Source of the DNA: Balanoglossus misakiensis
Lineage: Eukaryota; Hemichordata
Assembly (NCBI GenBank): GCA_040954595.2
Contig: CM082580.2
Location: 2,728,001 to 2,792,000 of the forward strand
Reading direction: 5' to 3'
DNA: 64,000 bases
Each line of letters opens with the position of its first letter. The stretch's first letter is position 1. Below are positions 11,601 to 24,020 of the stretch, piece after piece. The notes beneath the pieces were generated by a model. It ran no database searches. It saw only the letters and a program-made list of their open reading frames with translations, and was not told the DNA's origin. Both the position numbers and the translations under genes were made by a program.

Positions 11601-14600
11601 TTAATACTTAAGCCAGATTAGTTACTATTGGATTTAAAGAAATAGGTAATGAGAAAATACCTAAAGATTTTCCGACATGCGGAAAAGAATCACTGCGGCT
11701 GATTTTTCAAGAATGCATAACTTCAAGGCCAAAAGATGGATATGGACATATACATTTTTTTAAGGTGGGGGGGGGACACCTGGGGCGCTTCCCCGTCTAA
11801 TTACAGACCTCTGCAAAACTATGAAGTCTTGGAGGCGTAACTCTGTAGACAGGATATTTTAATTTTAAAAAGCAACGCACTTAGGGGGCATCCTTGTCGT
11901 ACTCTTCTCTTCAAGGAGAAGAAATTCAACATCCAACCATAATTGATTATACAGCTTTGTACGTCAGAATAAATCACTTTCACCCATCTTCTCAATCTGA
12001 TTAAAATCAGATGTAGGGAACGGCGACTTGGTTTTTTTATGCTGTCGCCTCACACTACATCTGACCAACTCTCAATGGAGATCTCGCTGAACTCTACGAG
12101 AATTACTGGGATTCTAATCCAATCAGAAGGCGCCTTATAGCAAATGATAGGCAACCCACAATCACATGACCTGGCCCCTTGCGGTTGTTACCATGGAGCT
12201 ACCACAGACATATATCCCGGGCGCGAGAGTCGAATCAGCGTGGGGAATGGTTTCGAGCCAGTTCAGCGTGACGACTGAACCTCTATATTCCACCGGTCAA
12301 CGAAATGTATAAGACGTGGCAACAAGTCGCAGTAAAATTGTTAGAGAATCGATTACATTTGTGTAAGGCCGTCCCAGTGAGAGATTCTGTCGCCACGATC
12401 GTTTGCACTGACTTGACTAGCTCTGCGTGCAGGTCTGTGTGTTCCCGGCGTTACACGGACGTTAGAAGAAGTTAATCGCATCATATTTGGGGTCGATTGA
12501 AGTAGACAGGGAAAGGATTTTGCTTCGATAAAATCGAATTTCGACAGAAAAAGCTGCGTCCGGGTCCGGACCGCAGACGCACCAGTTTTGTCTATGGGGC
12601 CTTGCAGGGCTGTGGTGGAGGCCGTGTAACGCCGGGAACACACAGACCTGTACGCAGAGCTATGACTTGACATTCCTTAGCCGAAGTTAGCGTTCTTTTT
12701 AAAAATCTGTCACATAAATTGTTTTGGGATACATGGCAGTGAAATTTGGTTTATTTTTTATAAACTTTTACATGAAGTACGTCATTTTCCCGACTGGCAG
12801 CATGACTACGAGGGCGAACATGACTTGTTAGGAGAGTTTATAAATGATCAACGACAGTTCATCATTTGTATATGGCTACAGCTCGACGTTTCACTGCTCT
12901 GCGAAAACCCCTCGTATACGATGACGCCAAACAAAGAAAGATATCATGGGATTACATGTAATTGTTCACAAGAGAAAGCCAATCTTTCGTATTCTGTGCG
13001 ATACTCGAAGTCAACAACAACATTTCTCCCATCTCCCAGTGCAATTCTTTAGTCAGCATAACACGCAATCTGATTGGCCGGGTCGGAACGCGAGAGTTCA
13101 GCGGGATCTCCATTGAGAGTTGGTCAGATGTAGTGTGAGGTGACAGCATAAAAAAACCAAGTCGCCGTTCCCTACATCTGATTTTAATCAGATTGCCATC
13201 TTCTCAGCTCTGGGCCAAAACCAAAACTCATATTTTAAGTTCAATCACCATTGTATTTCATCAACCAATATAGTATTTTAATGTGAATTTTGCTGCATAT
13301 GTGTACAACCGCTTTTTATGTCATTTCAAACTTTGAAATGTAACCTGGCAGTATGCAATTTAAATATTACAGAAACAATAACAGTGTCAATTATACATGA
13401 TCGGAGTATTGAACCAGGGAGTATATGTTTTCATATTAACATGAATATTAATTAGGACACTTACATGGTGAATTTGAAGAATTGTTTCATCCATTCCAGT
13501 ATTACTGGTGAAAGTGGGATTATTGCTGTATACCCCAGATAAATGTTGGACACCTGAAGATGAGCGAATCAAAATAAAGTGAATAAACGTACATACGTAC
13601 GTACATATGAAAGTACATACATACATACATACATACATACAGACATACAGACAAACATACATACATACTAGCTCAAAAAATACAAGACTGTATCATGACG
13701 TTGACATAAGGTACATGCTTATGAATTTTTAAATCAATCTGACCAGTAGCTGTAGAGTTTTGACCAATTTAATATTTTTCCAGCTAATTTGCATATTATT
13801 GGCATTTACAAAGTGAAGGGGTCATCCCGCCACGTTTGTTTGTTGATAAATCAAGGGTAATTTCAGATTCAGATTCACTTCTAAATATCCCCCCAAAAGT
13901 GAATCTTTGCCACTCTTTGGTGGTCAAATTGGATTGTTTTGTGAAAGCAAGTGGCTTGCATTCACATATGATAGGGTTCTAAACTTATGCCAAGTTCAAT
14001 TTCTTCACAAATGGCAGAGAAATTGCTTGTGACAGATGAACAGACAGTAAAGTCAGCCCTCTCACAACTTAAAAACCAATGACCATATGAAAACCAAAAG
14101 CTTGTCAATAATTTTAAATGCTGTCAATAAGTTCACCATTTACATAAATATACCAGTGGTCTCACCAGGCTGCAATTTCACGTTATTCTCGTGTATTTTT
14201 TGGTTTTGTGTTGGATTTCTGAGCCGTATTTTGTCCGCTTTGCTTCCAAAGCACGGTTAGATACTAGGCTAGCTTTACACAAGGCAACATGTAATCTTAC
14301 CCTCTTTTCCTTTTTTTTCCATTTCAATAGCAACTCCAAGCTGTTGTATTTTTGCTAAAATTGACGGGCGTCTTCTGTCAGGTTTCATATTATTATTGAA
14401 ATCTTCTTCATAACAGTCATAGAGTAACTGACCAGTGACTGTAGCGCCTGTTCCCTTTTCAGCTGTGATGATCCGAATATCTGATTGTGTGTCCATTTGA
14501 GAAACCGCTGTAGATAGATTTATACATGACTGAAATATATAAATAGAAAAATTTCATGATGGAATTTACAGTGAGATCACAGGTATTAAGTTGTTTGCAT

Positions 14601-17600
14601 ACACAAGACCCACACTCAGAAAGACGGAAGGTGGAGACCTGACCCACATGCAGTTCATACTGATGCATATCAAGCGAGTTGGAAAACAGGAGAAACACAT
14701 GCATCCACCCCTATAGCCAGAATGAACAAGTCCAAGTGATTCTAATCACACCAACATAGCAATCTCAGACATGGCAACCCACAGTTCTCACTGCTAATCC
14801 AATATTGTCAACTACAGACGCAACCGATCCCATATATGTACAAACCAAATGGGACCTAAAAAGATGAATTTTCACTGGGATTTATGTCCGATTTGGATAT
14901 TTGGGGCACATTCACTAGGTTTAAAATTCACAAAATTGGTTATAAAACAATGAGTTATATTGTTATTTTATATTTTTTAAGTTAGGATTTGATTAAGCGG
15001 ATTTTATCAATGAAAACAGCGATATTTCCATAGATACTGTTACCAAGGAAGTACAACTGTGCTATGAAGAAGCCATTTTGAAGAGACTGTCCATGAATTG
15101 TAGACAATGGTCTAATCCATAAGTTGCCTAGGTAACAAGGAATAAATAACCAGAGTGAATGGGAGATAAAAAGTAGGAATGATTATCTCTACCTCGTTTA
15201 GTTTTGGCCCAATCTGTGCAAGGTTTTCCTGAAACTTATTCAATATTCCTTGCAAATTCTCTAATTTCTGTTCTTCTAGTGCTTGCATCTGTACAGCATA
15301 TTTTCCCATTGCTCGTTCAAAATCATGACGTGCTCTCTCAGCTTGTTTAGTCATTTCCTGGTATTCCTGGTCGGATTTCAACGCCAGTTCTTCTGATTTC
15401 CTCTGTTTGGTTTGCATCTATAGAAAGGAAATAAATACCCATAAACAGCGTAAACTGACAGTTTCACCATTTGTTGTTGTTATTCATTCTCTTCATGAGA
15501 CCAATCATGACTGAGAGACTTACAGGCACAGAGGTATTCATGTCAGTGTTTTCCCTGGGTTCCCAAAACTTCTAGCAAATTTGGCTAGAAGCCCACAAAA
15601 TTTATCAGCCAAACCAGGCCTTCCATTAGTCAAACAACTGATGTAATGGACCAAACTGCTGGATGATTAATATTCACAAGCTCATTATATTCATTTCATA
15701 TTTTATTTGAGATCATCTTCACTGCACTACAGTACATTGGACAAGAAGAGGCAGAATCCTCTGTTGATAAATATCGCCTTGTTTTCATTGAAGGACTCTG
15801 AATAATTTAGATAGTCTTGCTCTTGCTTCAAGAAAATGGTTGTAGTGGAGAAGCCTGCATACGTAAAGGCCAAAGTTATGTCCTGCATTACAGTGTGTGT
15901 GTGTGTGTGGGGGGGGGGGGGGTGCTATGCATAATTATGCAGCCATATTGGGTTCGAAAGTTTGGCTTATTGGTGTAAAAATGCTACTTTTTGTCGCACT
16001 ACGCAATTTGGCGAGCGGGCAGCAGAAACACTGCATGTGGATACACACTGTAACAGAAGACTCACACAGTTTAGACGGGACCAAACAGGCCTCAATATAG
16101 AGCCTGTGCAACGCTAGCCCGGAGACACAGGCGTTGATCTAGAATCTAGAATACAACGCCCGGGGACAGTGGAGTAACTTCCTGCTGAGCTGAAAGATAG
16201 TAGCCCTGGCAACGATCAGGGTCGCTTAGTAACGAATGGATAACGAGTGATCTATCAAATGTTGACGGGCGCCAGTGGTTGGATGGTATAATTAACATAG
16301 CTTGGTTATGAATATTCATGCACCTTCAAAACCACTCCCACATCCCGTCGCGGGAATTTCACACATAACTCCACCTCTATTTCCTTATTTAGAATGCGAT
16401 GATGTCATTTGGTTTACATTGAGTGACCAATTAGCTTACACACAAGATTTACCACCCGTGTCGTTCTGCGCACAGAATTCGGTGCGTAAATAGACTGTCC
16501 CCGGGCGTTCCTTTTCCCAACGCCTGTGTCTCCGGGCTAGTGCAACGCCTTGATCGACATCTTTCAGAAGTGAGGGCCGCCATATTGGAAAATTTAAAAG
16601 GCCATTCAAAATTCACGACAAATTTAGAGTTGATGAATACCTCACATATTGAACAAAAGGGTCATTCCTCGCAAAGCCAGGGCAACAGCCATAGTGAGTT
16701 CAGGATGATAGAATAGGCATGAAGATAGGATATAAATTCTACTAATCATTTGAATTACCTTAGCTATTTCCTTGTCTGAGAGTACTTTGCTTTTCTTATT
16801 TCCTCCAGCCTGATATTTTTCAATCTGGTCAAAAAGTAGTTCACTTTCCTTAACCTTGACGAACGTGTTCTTCTTCACCTAGAATAAAAATAGCGTCAAT
16901 GAAACTGTGCTCCCATTTGAACAAAATTGATATTTGAAAAAGTGACACACATATCAGTCATAGTTGGACTCATACTAATCAGTCACTAAGGAATTTCCTG
17001 AAAAAATAAGTTCTTCGATGAAATGTCAAACATTTCTTTCCCATATACAATATTGATATTTTAACCATCTTGTTTGCATATTATAGTAACATACACTTTT
17101 GACAGAAAGAAAGAAAGAAAGAAATACACACAAACTATCAATTCGAGGCTTTGAATATACCACGAATAAGCCATTTAGATCAAGCCATGCAAACTTTGCT
17201 TCAGCCAATGATTACCACACTACAGCCGATATTCACACAGAGGCCATAAAAGTATGGTTACCTTTGCAAATTCTTGCCTTTTCTCATGAAGAGTTTTACT
17301 TGCTTTTTCAACACTGTGTTCTACCTACAAGATAAGATGGAATTATGCTGTTAATAGTGGAGTGATATTGAACACATTCATTTCTGCTGGAAATCAATGA
17401 TTAATTTCTAAAACATTTCTTGTGAACTTTTATTAGAATTTCCTGTGAAATTTCATTGGATGAAGAATTTTGTATTGTCGTATGATAGCTGTAAAATTTA
17501 CCCTTAAGTGATACATGTGTATATCTAATTATAGCAACCCACAAGTCATCGTCAATGAACTGGTCCACACTCGACAAATATACTGTAAAACACTTTATTT

Positions 17601-20600
17601 TCGCGAGTTGAAATTTTTGCGACATCGAGAGAGGCCACTGTTTCGCGAGTATTAATTTTCGCATTCTCTTATTTCATTCACTGCATCGTTATCTTAAAAA
17701 AAACTTACGCGAGTTTTTATTTTCACGCTATTTTGGGTCTCGCGTATTTCGCGAAAATTTATTGCACGCGAAAAAAAAAGTGTTTTACAGTATGACAAGA
17801 ACAGTGAAGAAGTTGGTGTCCAGGCATATCTGCCAAATAACTCTAACAATGTTTCTAACAAAGCATTTACCTGGTGGTATGACATGCACTACATTACAGT
17901 ACACTGTACTTTAGTGAGTGAATGAAATCAGTTGAAATATATTTGAAAAACACCATTGAACATTAGAAATAACAACAAAATGGCTACCTGTACAAGAGGA
18001 AATGGAGATTAATAATCGTTCACCTACTTAACCTTTTCAAGAAGTTGGTTAATTATAGTAATGATTTTTCAAACACAGATGAAAATGGCATTTATGACAG
18101 TGCCATTAGGATGATGAGAACTGAAACTCAGGAGTCCCAAAGGCCACCAAATGACCAAATTCATTAACACTAACACAATGAGTGAGGAAATCCTGTGCTC
18201 TCACTCGTAATAATCGTAAATTACGAACAAAAATTTACGAAAATAAATAAATGCATGATTGGGAATTTACAAACAACTTTTTATTTTTGAATCCCGATTT
18301 TCGGTAGTAAATCTCTCTAATGTCTACCCATGATCAAATGATTGGGAATTTACGAACAATATTGTTTGGCCTCAAAAGAAATGCAAGGGTATCCTATTTT
18401 GGACAGCAGCAAAAGGCAAAGAGATAGAAAGACAAACGACTGATGGATTAACAGTGGGCAATCAAAACTACAGTCAAACCTGTCTATAGTGGCCAGTCAA
18501 GGGACTTTCCTAAACTGGCCTTTATAGAGAGGTGACCTTTATATAGAGGTTAATTAACACACATGTGAATTGCTCAGGGACTGTAACAAAGTGGCCACTA
18601 TATAGAGGTGACCGCTATATAGGGGTGGCCACTAACAGGGGTTTGACTGTACAAAAAGCAGAGACACAACAATTCAGACCACATGTACACCCTATCAGCA
18701 CCTTTGCCAGAGAGATGTAATGCACGCGGGCAAAAAAGCAAAGTTAACTGTGTACAGTACATTGCATAAATTGAATTGGATACTCACATCTTTCTTAACT
18801 TTACTTTGCTCATCAATGAATGCTTTCATTGGCCTATAAAGTTCATCTTTCACTCTTTGTCCAAGAATACTGCAAAAAGAAGATGATATAACATTATCAA
18901 ATAAGCAAAGTGTAATACATTCTGTATACACTACATAGCCAGGCTTTGCCTGATTGGTTTCACTCAAGCCTTAATCACAATTGACCATTTCCAATATATA
19001 ATCCCTTGAAATTTTTCTTTGTTTGATGTCATTGTGTAGGAGTTGTTTTTGAGGAGCAGTGAAACTTTCAACCAGGGGCGAGAAGTGAATAGATGGCTCT
19101 GCAAAAACTAAAAGTATTTCAATAAATTATATATTTTAATGTGGTGAAATCTTGGTACTTTGGTGTCGTTTTCAGGTGTGTCTTTCGGGGTGGTCTTCAA
19201 GTGCACCCCAAATAACCCACTTGCATAGTTTTTCAGGTGCACCTGGGGGTGTTGACAAGTTGATGGTTTGTGGTGGGTGTTTAGGGGTATCCCTAGGGCA
19301 ACAGAGGTGCACACTGCATGGGTGATCCAGGTGTCTTTCGCAGAGATCACATTTACGCAAAAAGTATTCGTCTTTGGCACAAAAAATACTTACCTGACGC
19401 GAAAATCTTATTCAGTGCGTCAATATTGACGCATAGGAAACAACCTATCTACTGGTACAATGGTCAACGTAAACCGTATGCGCACCGGCTGACGATATGT
19501 CTAAAAATAGCAAAGTGGGCCTGAGCTCAAATCAACCACTAGAGAGCCCGAACTTTGTACTTTAACTGTAACAACCAATAGTGTGTGTGACCATTTGTAC
19601 TTAAAATGTAGCTAATTTCGTTTGATGAATATTGAACTAGACATGTGTATGACACAGGCTGAAAGGAGTTTGACGCAATTTTTTTCAATGAATGCGTCAA
19701 AAATACGCACACACAAAAATATTACCACGACCTCTGCTTTCGAGTGCACCTGGTTGAGCAGAATTAGGATAAGGGTGTAATCAAAACTGGAATGGAGCCC
19801 ATGGGGATTAACCCTAATGCTACTGGGTGTCATACCTGTTCAGAGTGTCAAGTCCCTTAAAATACGTATTTGCCATTTTTTCTTCTAAAACTTATTTTGA
19901 CTGTCTTGACATGGCTCTCATACGTACTTAGACACACTTGGCAGTCTGAGCCCCCTGTAAAATGTTTGCACTGTATTGGTTTGAGGGTCTTGTATAGGCC
20001 CTACTGATTAACACACACTTGGCAGTCTAACGGGCCTGGGAGCCAGGATTCTAGGCACCCTGGAAATCAAACCAGTTTTAACTGACTTGACAGGGGTAGG
20101 GTTAAAAAAAAATCACCTTTACCTGTGAAATTGTGCTTCATTTTCCAGGTGTGATCTTACTGCTTCCAGTGTAGTGCATAATGATCTGCAACAAACAATG
20201 GTAGAATTAAAACAAGCAGCTTAGTGGCCGACAGAACTCTACATTGTTAAAATTATAATTCCACTACCTCTGATGCTCAGTTTGGCTACAAAGTGTATAA
20301 AGTTATACGAGTTTCATATCTGGCCCGCTTACAATACACAAGTGTGTATATTTTTGTAGCATACAGACAATGTTTTTTTCTTTGGAAAGATTTACCACAT
20401 GGAGTGCATGGGATACTTAAAGCATACATTTCAACTAACTGGTAGATAAGTTACTTTTGAATGGGTAATATTTTGACATGAACATTAATAGTTGGCAACA
20501 CAGATGTTACTTACCCAACACAAAAATTTGTCTGCTTTGCTGTCCTTTGAGATAACTTTTGCAAAGTTTTACCATATGAAGCCTCCAGCTCTGCTCTAAA

Positions 20601-23600
20601 ACAGTGAAAGAAACATTTCAAGTAAATGTCAATAACCGTAGTCCCCACTGGATCAATAGATCACAGAGGTCACTAAAGAAGTTACGGTGGTCCATCGCAC
20701 AAAGCACATCTTCAATATGGCTGTGAATGTTTGTAACCATACCTATCCACATTCTAAAGTGCATGGGTAATATATGGTATTGTTTATAAAGCCAGTTGCA
20801 AGACAGTCACAAAACAGCTATCAACAAAACACACAGAACAAGGTGAAAGACGGATCTATGGACTTCCAGCAAAAAAAAAAAAAAGACTAGAAGTGATGTC
20901 AGGAGTTTCAAAAATAGTAAGTTCACCCTGCAATTTTACTTTCACAAGGCCCCCATCAAATTGATAGCATAGTCAGTCTAACATCTATTGGGTCTGATTG
21001 TTCCTTGCGCTGTTGCCTCAAATTTACGGCTGTGTGCGTACTGGGATGAAAAGGTATTGCATTGTGGAGCATTGGAAGTAACACCGATACGTAGTTCTAG
21101 TGCACGGACTGCTGCTTCCAGCAAAAGATGGGGAGCAACGTGAATGCCTGCATGTGTACCCAGGGAGTGTACTGTCACATTCAGATGTAGAACCAAGCAG
21201 CTCAAGCCAGTTAAAAGGTTTTCTGAAGTTTGTAAGCGTGCTGGCAAAAGTGATTCAGTAAATAGCGACGCTTCACTTGATTGGCCACATACATAAGAGA
21301 ACGGAATTGTGCATTGTTTCGTGTTGGAGCAGTGGACCGAGACTGGACAGTATTTCATTTTGCAAAGCTCAAAGCGTTGGGAAAGCCGCGCTGTGATTGG
21401 GTGTGTGGGATTTATTTTGAAAAAGATCTTCTATGGCATAGGTTCAGATCTACAGTGGCGCATACACCCAAGAACAGCCAAGACAGAGAACAGAACAGCC
21501 AAAGCCGAGAGAACAGAACAGCCAAAATGATCATAAGAGGTAAAGACAGAGCCTAACTCTACATTTGATTTTAATCAGATTGGGATAAATTCTGCTTCGT
21601 ATGAGTACAGAAACAAGTCAGCAAGCAAGGGAGCACAATAATACAGTCACACCTGCGTTAGTGGCCACCTCTATACAGGTGGCCACTTTATTACAGTCCA
21701 TGTGCCTTTAGGTTTTCACTTTGCGCTAGGGGGTCAAATCACATTGCATTCTGGGTAAAAAGACGACAACCCACTGTAGTAAGGATAGAAGAAATGATAT
21801 GTTTACTGTATTTCATTACTTCCTTTGGTCAAACATGTCTGTCTTTGTTGTAACCATATTAAACTCATTAAACTTTTTTCACATTCTATTTTTTTTGTTA
21901 AAGTTTCAGAATGACCCATCATCACTTCAGCTTATGAACTCCCATTTCTTAAACATGGCAAAAATCGGCCATCTTGAAATTATGTCGACCATACGAGATT
22001 TTCATCACTCATTTAGGTAGCTTAAAACCTATTTAAGGTAGGGAGAATTAACGTTTACATTAATTGACCTGTCTATAAAGGCCACTGTCTTTAAAAGCTA
22101 GTTTACAAAACTCCCTTGACTGGCCATTATAGACAGGTTTGACTGTATATGGTATACAAGTACATGTACTAGTAGGTCCCCATTATGTCATGTATGCTGT
22201 ATCACCTGTCATTGAAAATGCTTGCTACTTCCTTGCAGAAATCATAGCCTTGCTTCATGTGTCTTCTCAGTTCTTCAAATCCATGAAAACCCTGCATAAA
22301 AGGATTTATACAAATTAACAATTATGGGAGACTTGACCATTTCAAAAAAATACTTACAGATCAGTCAAAATGTTGATTCTGACAGTATTGTCATCGAATA
22401 AAAGTTAAATTTTCCATTACCCCCTGTAAAAATCACTGCTTCTTCTGCTTTATCTAAACCCAAACTAACTTTAAAGGGACAAAGTCTCTCTCTCTCGCTT
22501 CCCTTTTTCAATTACAATGTAATTATGTTTGATACAAGACACTATTTATGGAATACTACATGTGGATATATAGTGGATCAACGGTCAATCACATACAACT
22601 TCCATCCCACTTGTAGGCACGAGAGTGAAGAAACTCGCCAAAATGAATAATTGGTCTCTACCATTTATTCATTTTGGCGAGATTTTACTCACATATCCTA
22701 CAAACGGGGTGGAAGTTGTGTGTGGTTGAACGTTGATTCACTATATATCAACATGTAAAATAACATAAACAGTGTCTTGTATCAAACATAATTAATGGAA
22801 AAAGGGCAGCTTGGGACAGACTTTGTCCCTTTAATGAAATATTAACCCTGATGCATACATCATTATAAACCACAAAAGCTTATATGTTATTATTAAATAC
22901 ATAATCTTTTCCATATTTCTTGTTCCCTGCCTAATTGTTCAAGCAATAACCCCTACTCCTAAGTGAATTGTGCGAGTGGTATATCCACCCTCGACAGTTT
23001 TTTTTTTTATATCAAATCGATTTTGTAACTTTTTGACAACACACAAGCCGTCTGTCCTTAGGTAAAAACTGCTATTTCCGCCTACAGTGGAATTATATCA
23101 GTCAATCTACAAGTACTTCCTCACAGGCTATGATAAATTGTATTTGCTGTTCAAGGCGTCGTGCATGGTGTACGTGTATCCTTTTTAGTTACCACACCAC
23201 CACTCAGTGAACAGCTCTACCACCACAGTCGCATGAGGATTGTGTTTACACGACAATCGCCTATGACACAGCCCCTTTTCTGTACCATAGACTAGGCGAT
23301 CGCCGTGTAAACACAGCCCTCATGCGACTGTGGTTACCAGCCGGCCACTAGCAGCATTACGACTGGGCCTCGGCCTGCGCGGCGCCCACCTACAACCACA
23401 GTCGCTTGCGATCGCCTATGACACAGGCGATCGCCGTGAATATACGATCGCAAGCGACTGTGCCTAGAACGGCACTGTTAGTATTACGGCCAGCCTCTCG
23501 GTCTCACACTCGACATATATAATGTTTACGGATTTAACGTTGGTAGTGGTACAGCCTGTCACCGTACCAGTTCATGAGTGATCGGGAGGGTGATAAGTTG

Positions 23601-23757
23601 TGACGGTGTTCACGTCAACTTTAAGTTGACAATATCAATAACTAACAATATTTATCGAAATTTATAAGACTATGCGCTACCAATGTGGTGGTTCGAAGAC
23701 AGGATATATTAATAATAAGTTGTTACTCACGAAAAATGCTTCTCGAAACTCCGTCAT
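8683..23757 (-). CDS. NOSTRIN: NOSTRIN orthologue: F-BAR and SH3 endocytic adaptor, 14 coding exons, 503 aa
   Basis: Coding exons, 5' to 3': 23757-23731, 22291-22206, 20595-20515, 20185-20123, 18869-18788, 17324-17262, 16878-16759, 15417-15193, 14529-14301, 13553-13465, 10939-10811, 10348-10234, 9793-9695 and 8786-8683. All junctions are GT-AG with agreeing phases and join into 503 codons plus TAA. Residues about 1-250 form an F-BAR domain (GFEELRRHMKQGYDFCKEV, RAELEASYGKTLQKLS, RPMKAFIDEQSKVKKD). Residues about 295-395 hold the HR1-like part (YDCYEEDFNNN, RRRPSILAKIQQLG). Residues 450-503 are an SH3 domain with L454-Y455-D456-F457, W483-W484, P496 and Y499. Length and order match vertebrate NOSTRIN (about 506 aa), which bends membranes and links endothelial NO synthase, dynamin and N-WASP during endocytosis. 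An adaptor role here is inference; NOS binding is not shown. The start ATG has A at -3. Introns are full of MITEs, but no exon is broken. Confidence 0.93.
11084..11425. mobile_element. Palindromic TTAA MITE (AGGGACAAAGT family), NOSTRIN intron
   Basis: TTAA at 11080-11083 and 11426-11429 flank an almost full-length palindrome that starts AGGGACAAAGTCTCTCTC and ends ACTTTGTCCCT. The arms carry CTCGCCAAATGAATAATC-type sequence around the centre. The TTAA target suggests a piggyBac-type mobiliser. A near copy lies at 22475-22830 and a half copy at 57842-58020. Confidence 0.85.
11993..13195. mobile_element. 1.2-kb long-TIR element with 9-bp target duplication (CAATCTGATT family)
   Basis: Both ends read CAATCTGATTAAAATCAGAT inward, followed by GTAGGGAACGGCGACTTGG, a stretch with GCTGTC(G/A)CCTCAC, and ACTCTCAATGGAGATC, so the inverted repeats exceed 100 bp. 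Flanks are CCATCTTCT at 11984-11992 and again at 13196-13204, a perfect 9-bp duplication. The first 20 bases are themselves a small palindrome. No transposase is visible. The interior is GC-richer than the surroundings and contains a second, nested 9-bp-TSD element (12418-12662). Long TIRs plus a 9-bp duplication suggest a Mutator-like element. Confidence 0.85.
12418..12662. mobile_element. Nested 245-bp element with 9-bp target duplication (TAGCTCTGCG family)
   Basis: The left end TAGCTCTGCGTGCAGGTCTG and the right end pair over about 41 bases with one mismatch (G/A at base 12). Flanks are TGACTTGAC at 12409-12417 and 12663-12671. It sits inside the 11993-13195 element, so it inserted later. 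The same end sequence forms the 84-bp element at 24021-24104. Confidence 0.88.
13590..13672. repeat. (CATA)n microsatellite
   Basis: Tandem CATA/CGTA units with interruptions. The minus-strand open frame here (many Tyr-Val-Cys) is a by-product of the repeat. Confidence 0.9.
16115..16539. mobile_element. 425-bp TIR element with 9-bp target duplication (TAGCCCGGAG family), NOSTRIN intron
   Basis: The first 22 bases (TAGCCCGGAGACACAGGCGT then TG) are perfectly inverted at the right end, with a further inverted block ACGCCCGGGGACAGT. GTGCAACGC at 16106-16114 and 16540-16548 is a perfect 9-bp target duplication. No coding capacity. Confidence 0.88.
17583..17790. mobile_element. Palindromic TA-target MITE (CTGTAAAACACTT family)
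   Basis: CTGTAAAACACTTTATTTTC at the left is inverted at the right (AAAGTGTTTTACAG) and flanked by TA at 17581-17582 and 17791-17792. Cores contain TTTCGCGAG/CGCGAAAA. The TA target fits a Tc1/mariner-type mobiliser. Confidence 0.82.
18471..18649. mobile_element. TA-target MITE (CAGTCAAACC family), intact copy
   Basis: CAGTCAAACC...GGTTTGACTG inverted ends are flanked by TA at 18469-18470 and 18650-18651. The interior has repeated TATAGAGGTGACC and GTGGCCACT motifs in both orientations. It serves as the empty-site reference for the interrupted copy at 21644-22145. Confidence 0.82.
20993..21576. mobile_element. Degenerate copy of the CAATCTGATT long-TIR family
   Basis: The right end (TTTGATTTTAATCAGATTG) matches the family terminus at 13176-13195. 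The left part has TCTGATT followed shortly by GCTGTTGCCTCA, resembling a terminus with an internal deletion. No target duplication is visible. The minus-strand open frame 21358-20978 inside it has no recognisable domain and is probably fortuitous. Confidence 0.35.
21644..22145. mobile_element. CAGTCAAACC-family MITE interrupted by an AATT MITE
   Basis: TA (21642-21643), CAGTCACACCTGCG..., and at the other end AGACAGGTTTGACTG then TA (22146-22147). Aligned in reverse with the intact copy at 18471-18649, it is continuous except for about 340 inserted bases, which are the element at 21705-22045. Confidence 0.75.
21705..22045. mobile_element. Second copy of the AATT-target MITE
   Basis: Nearly the same sequence as 5530-5851 (CACTGTAGTAAG, GATATGTTTACTGTATTTCA, ATGACCCATCATCACTT, AAAACCTATTTAAGGTAGGG). 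The right end is followed by AATT (22046-22049). The intact host element has AATT at the matching position; the left terminus is partly lost. Confidence 0.75.
22475..22830. mobile_element. Palindromic TTAA MITE, second full copy (AGGGACAAAGT family)
   Basis: TTAA at 22471-22474 and 22831-22834 flank AGGGACAAAGTCTCTCTC...GACTTTGTCCCT. The arms are clearly homologous to 11084-11425. It lies in the first third of the NOSTRIN intron between exons 1 and 2. Confidence 0.85.
23222..23462. repeat. Two GC-rich hairpins built from ACAGTCGC...GATCGCC arms
   Basis: Hairpin 1 (23222-23334) pairs ACCACAGTCGCATGAGG with CCTCATGCGACTGTGGT and TTACACG/CGTGTAA inside. It is flanked by TACC at 23218-23221 and 23335-23338. 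Hairpin 2 (23397-23462) pairs CACAGTCGCTTGCGATCG with CGATCGCAAGCGACTGTG. The two share CGATCGCC cores. They lie about 300-500 bases inside the first intron of the NOSTRIN gene. Probably small MITEs or remnants of one. Confidence 0.65.
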
Positions 23758-23963
23758 GGTATATTAGTCTTTAGGAGGAACCACAGAGTGACGTGACCTG
23801 GAGTGTGATGATGTCCCGAAACAGACATTCGATGAGCACGCCGTAGCGGGCGTCTAAGTCAAAGGTCAAATTCTGGTCAAATCGAGGGTCAAATCCACAG
23901 TGCGACTTATTCAATGTTATTGGGTGCGTAAATACTTATTGGCGGGTCTGTACCTTTTCTCTC

Positions 23964-23973
23964 TATATATATA
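23964..23973 (-). promoter_or_regulatory. TATA-like sequence upstream of NOSTRIN
   Basis: TATATATATA lies about 207 bases upstream of the NOSTRIN start codon, in a region free of the large repeats. The sequence is palindromic and AT-rich, so it may be chance. Confidence 0.2.
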
Positions 23974-24020
23974 CTCTAAGCGCTCTTAACTACGGCGCGA
24001 CCTGTGAGATCCACCACAAC

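Noticed and set aside
20978-21358. 126-codon minus-strand frame in NOSTRIN intron 2
   Set aside because: No recognisable domain, lies in a degenerate long-TIR element, and NOSTRIN exons 2 and 3 join in phase without it.
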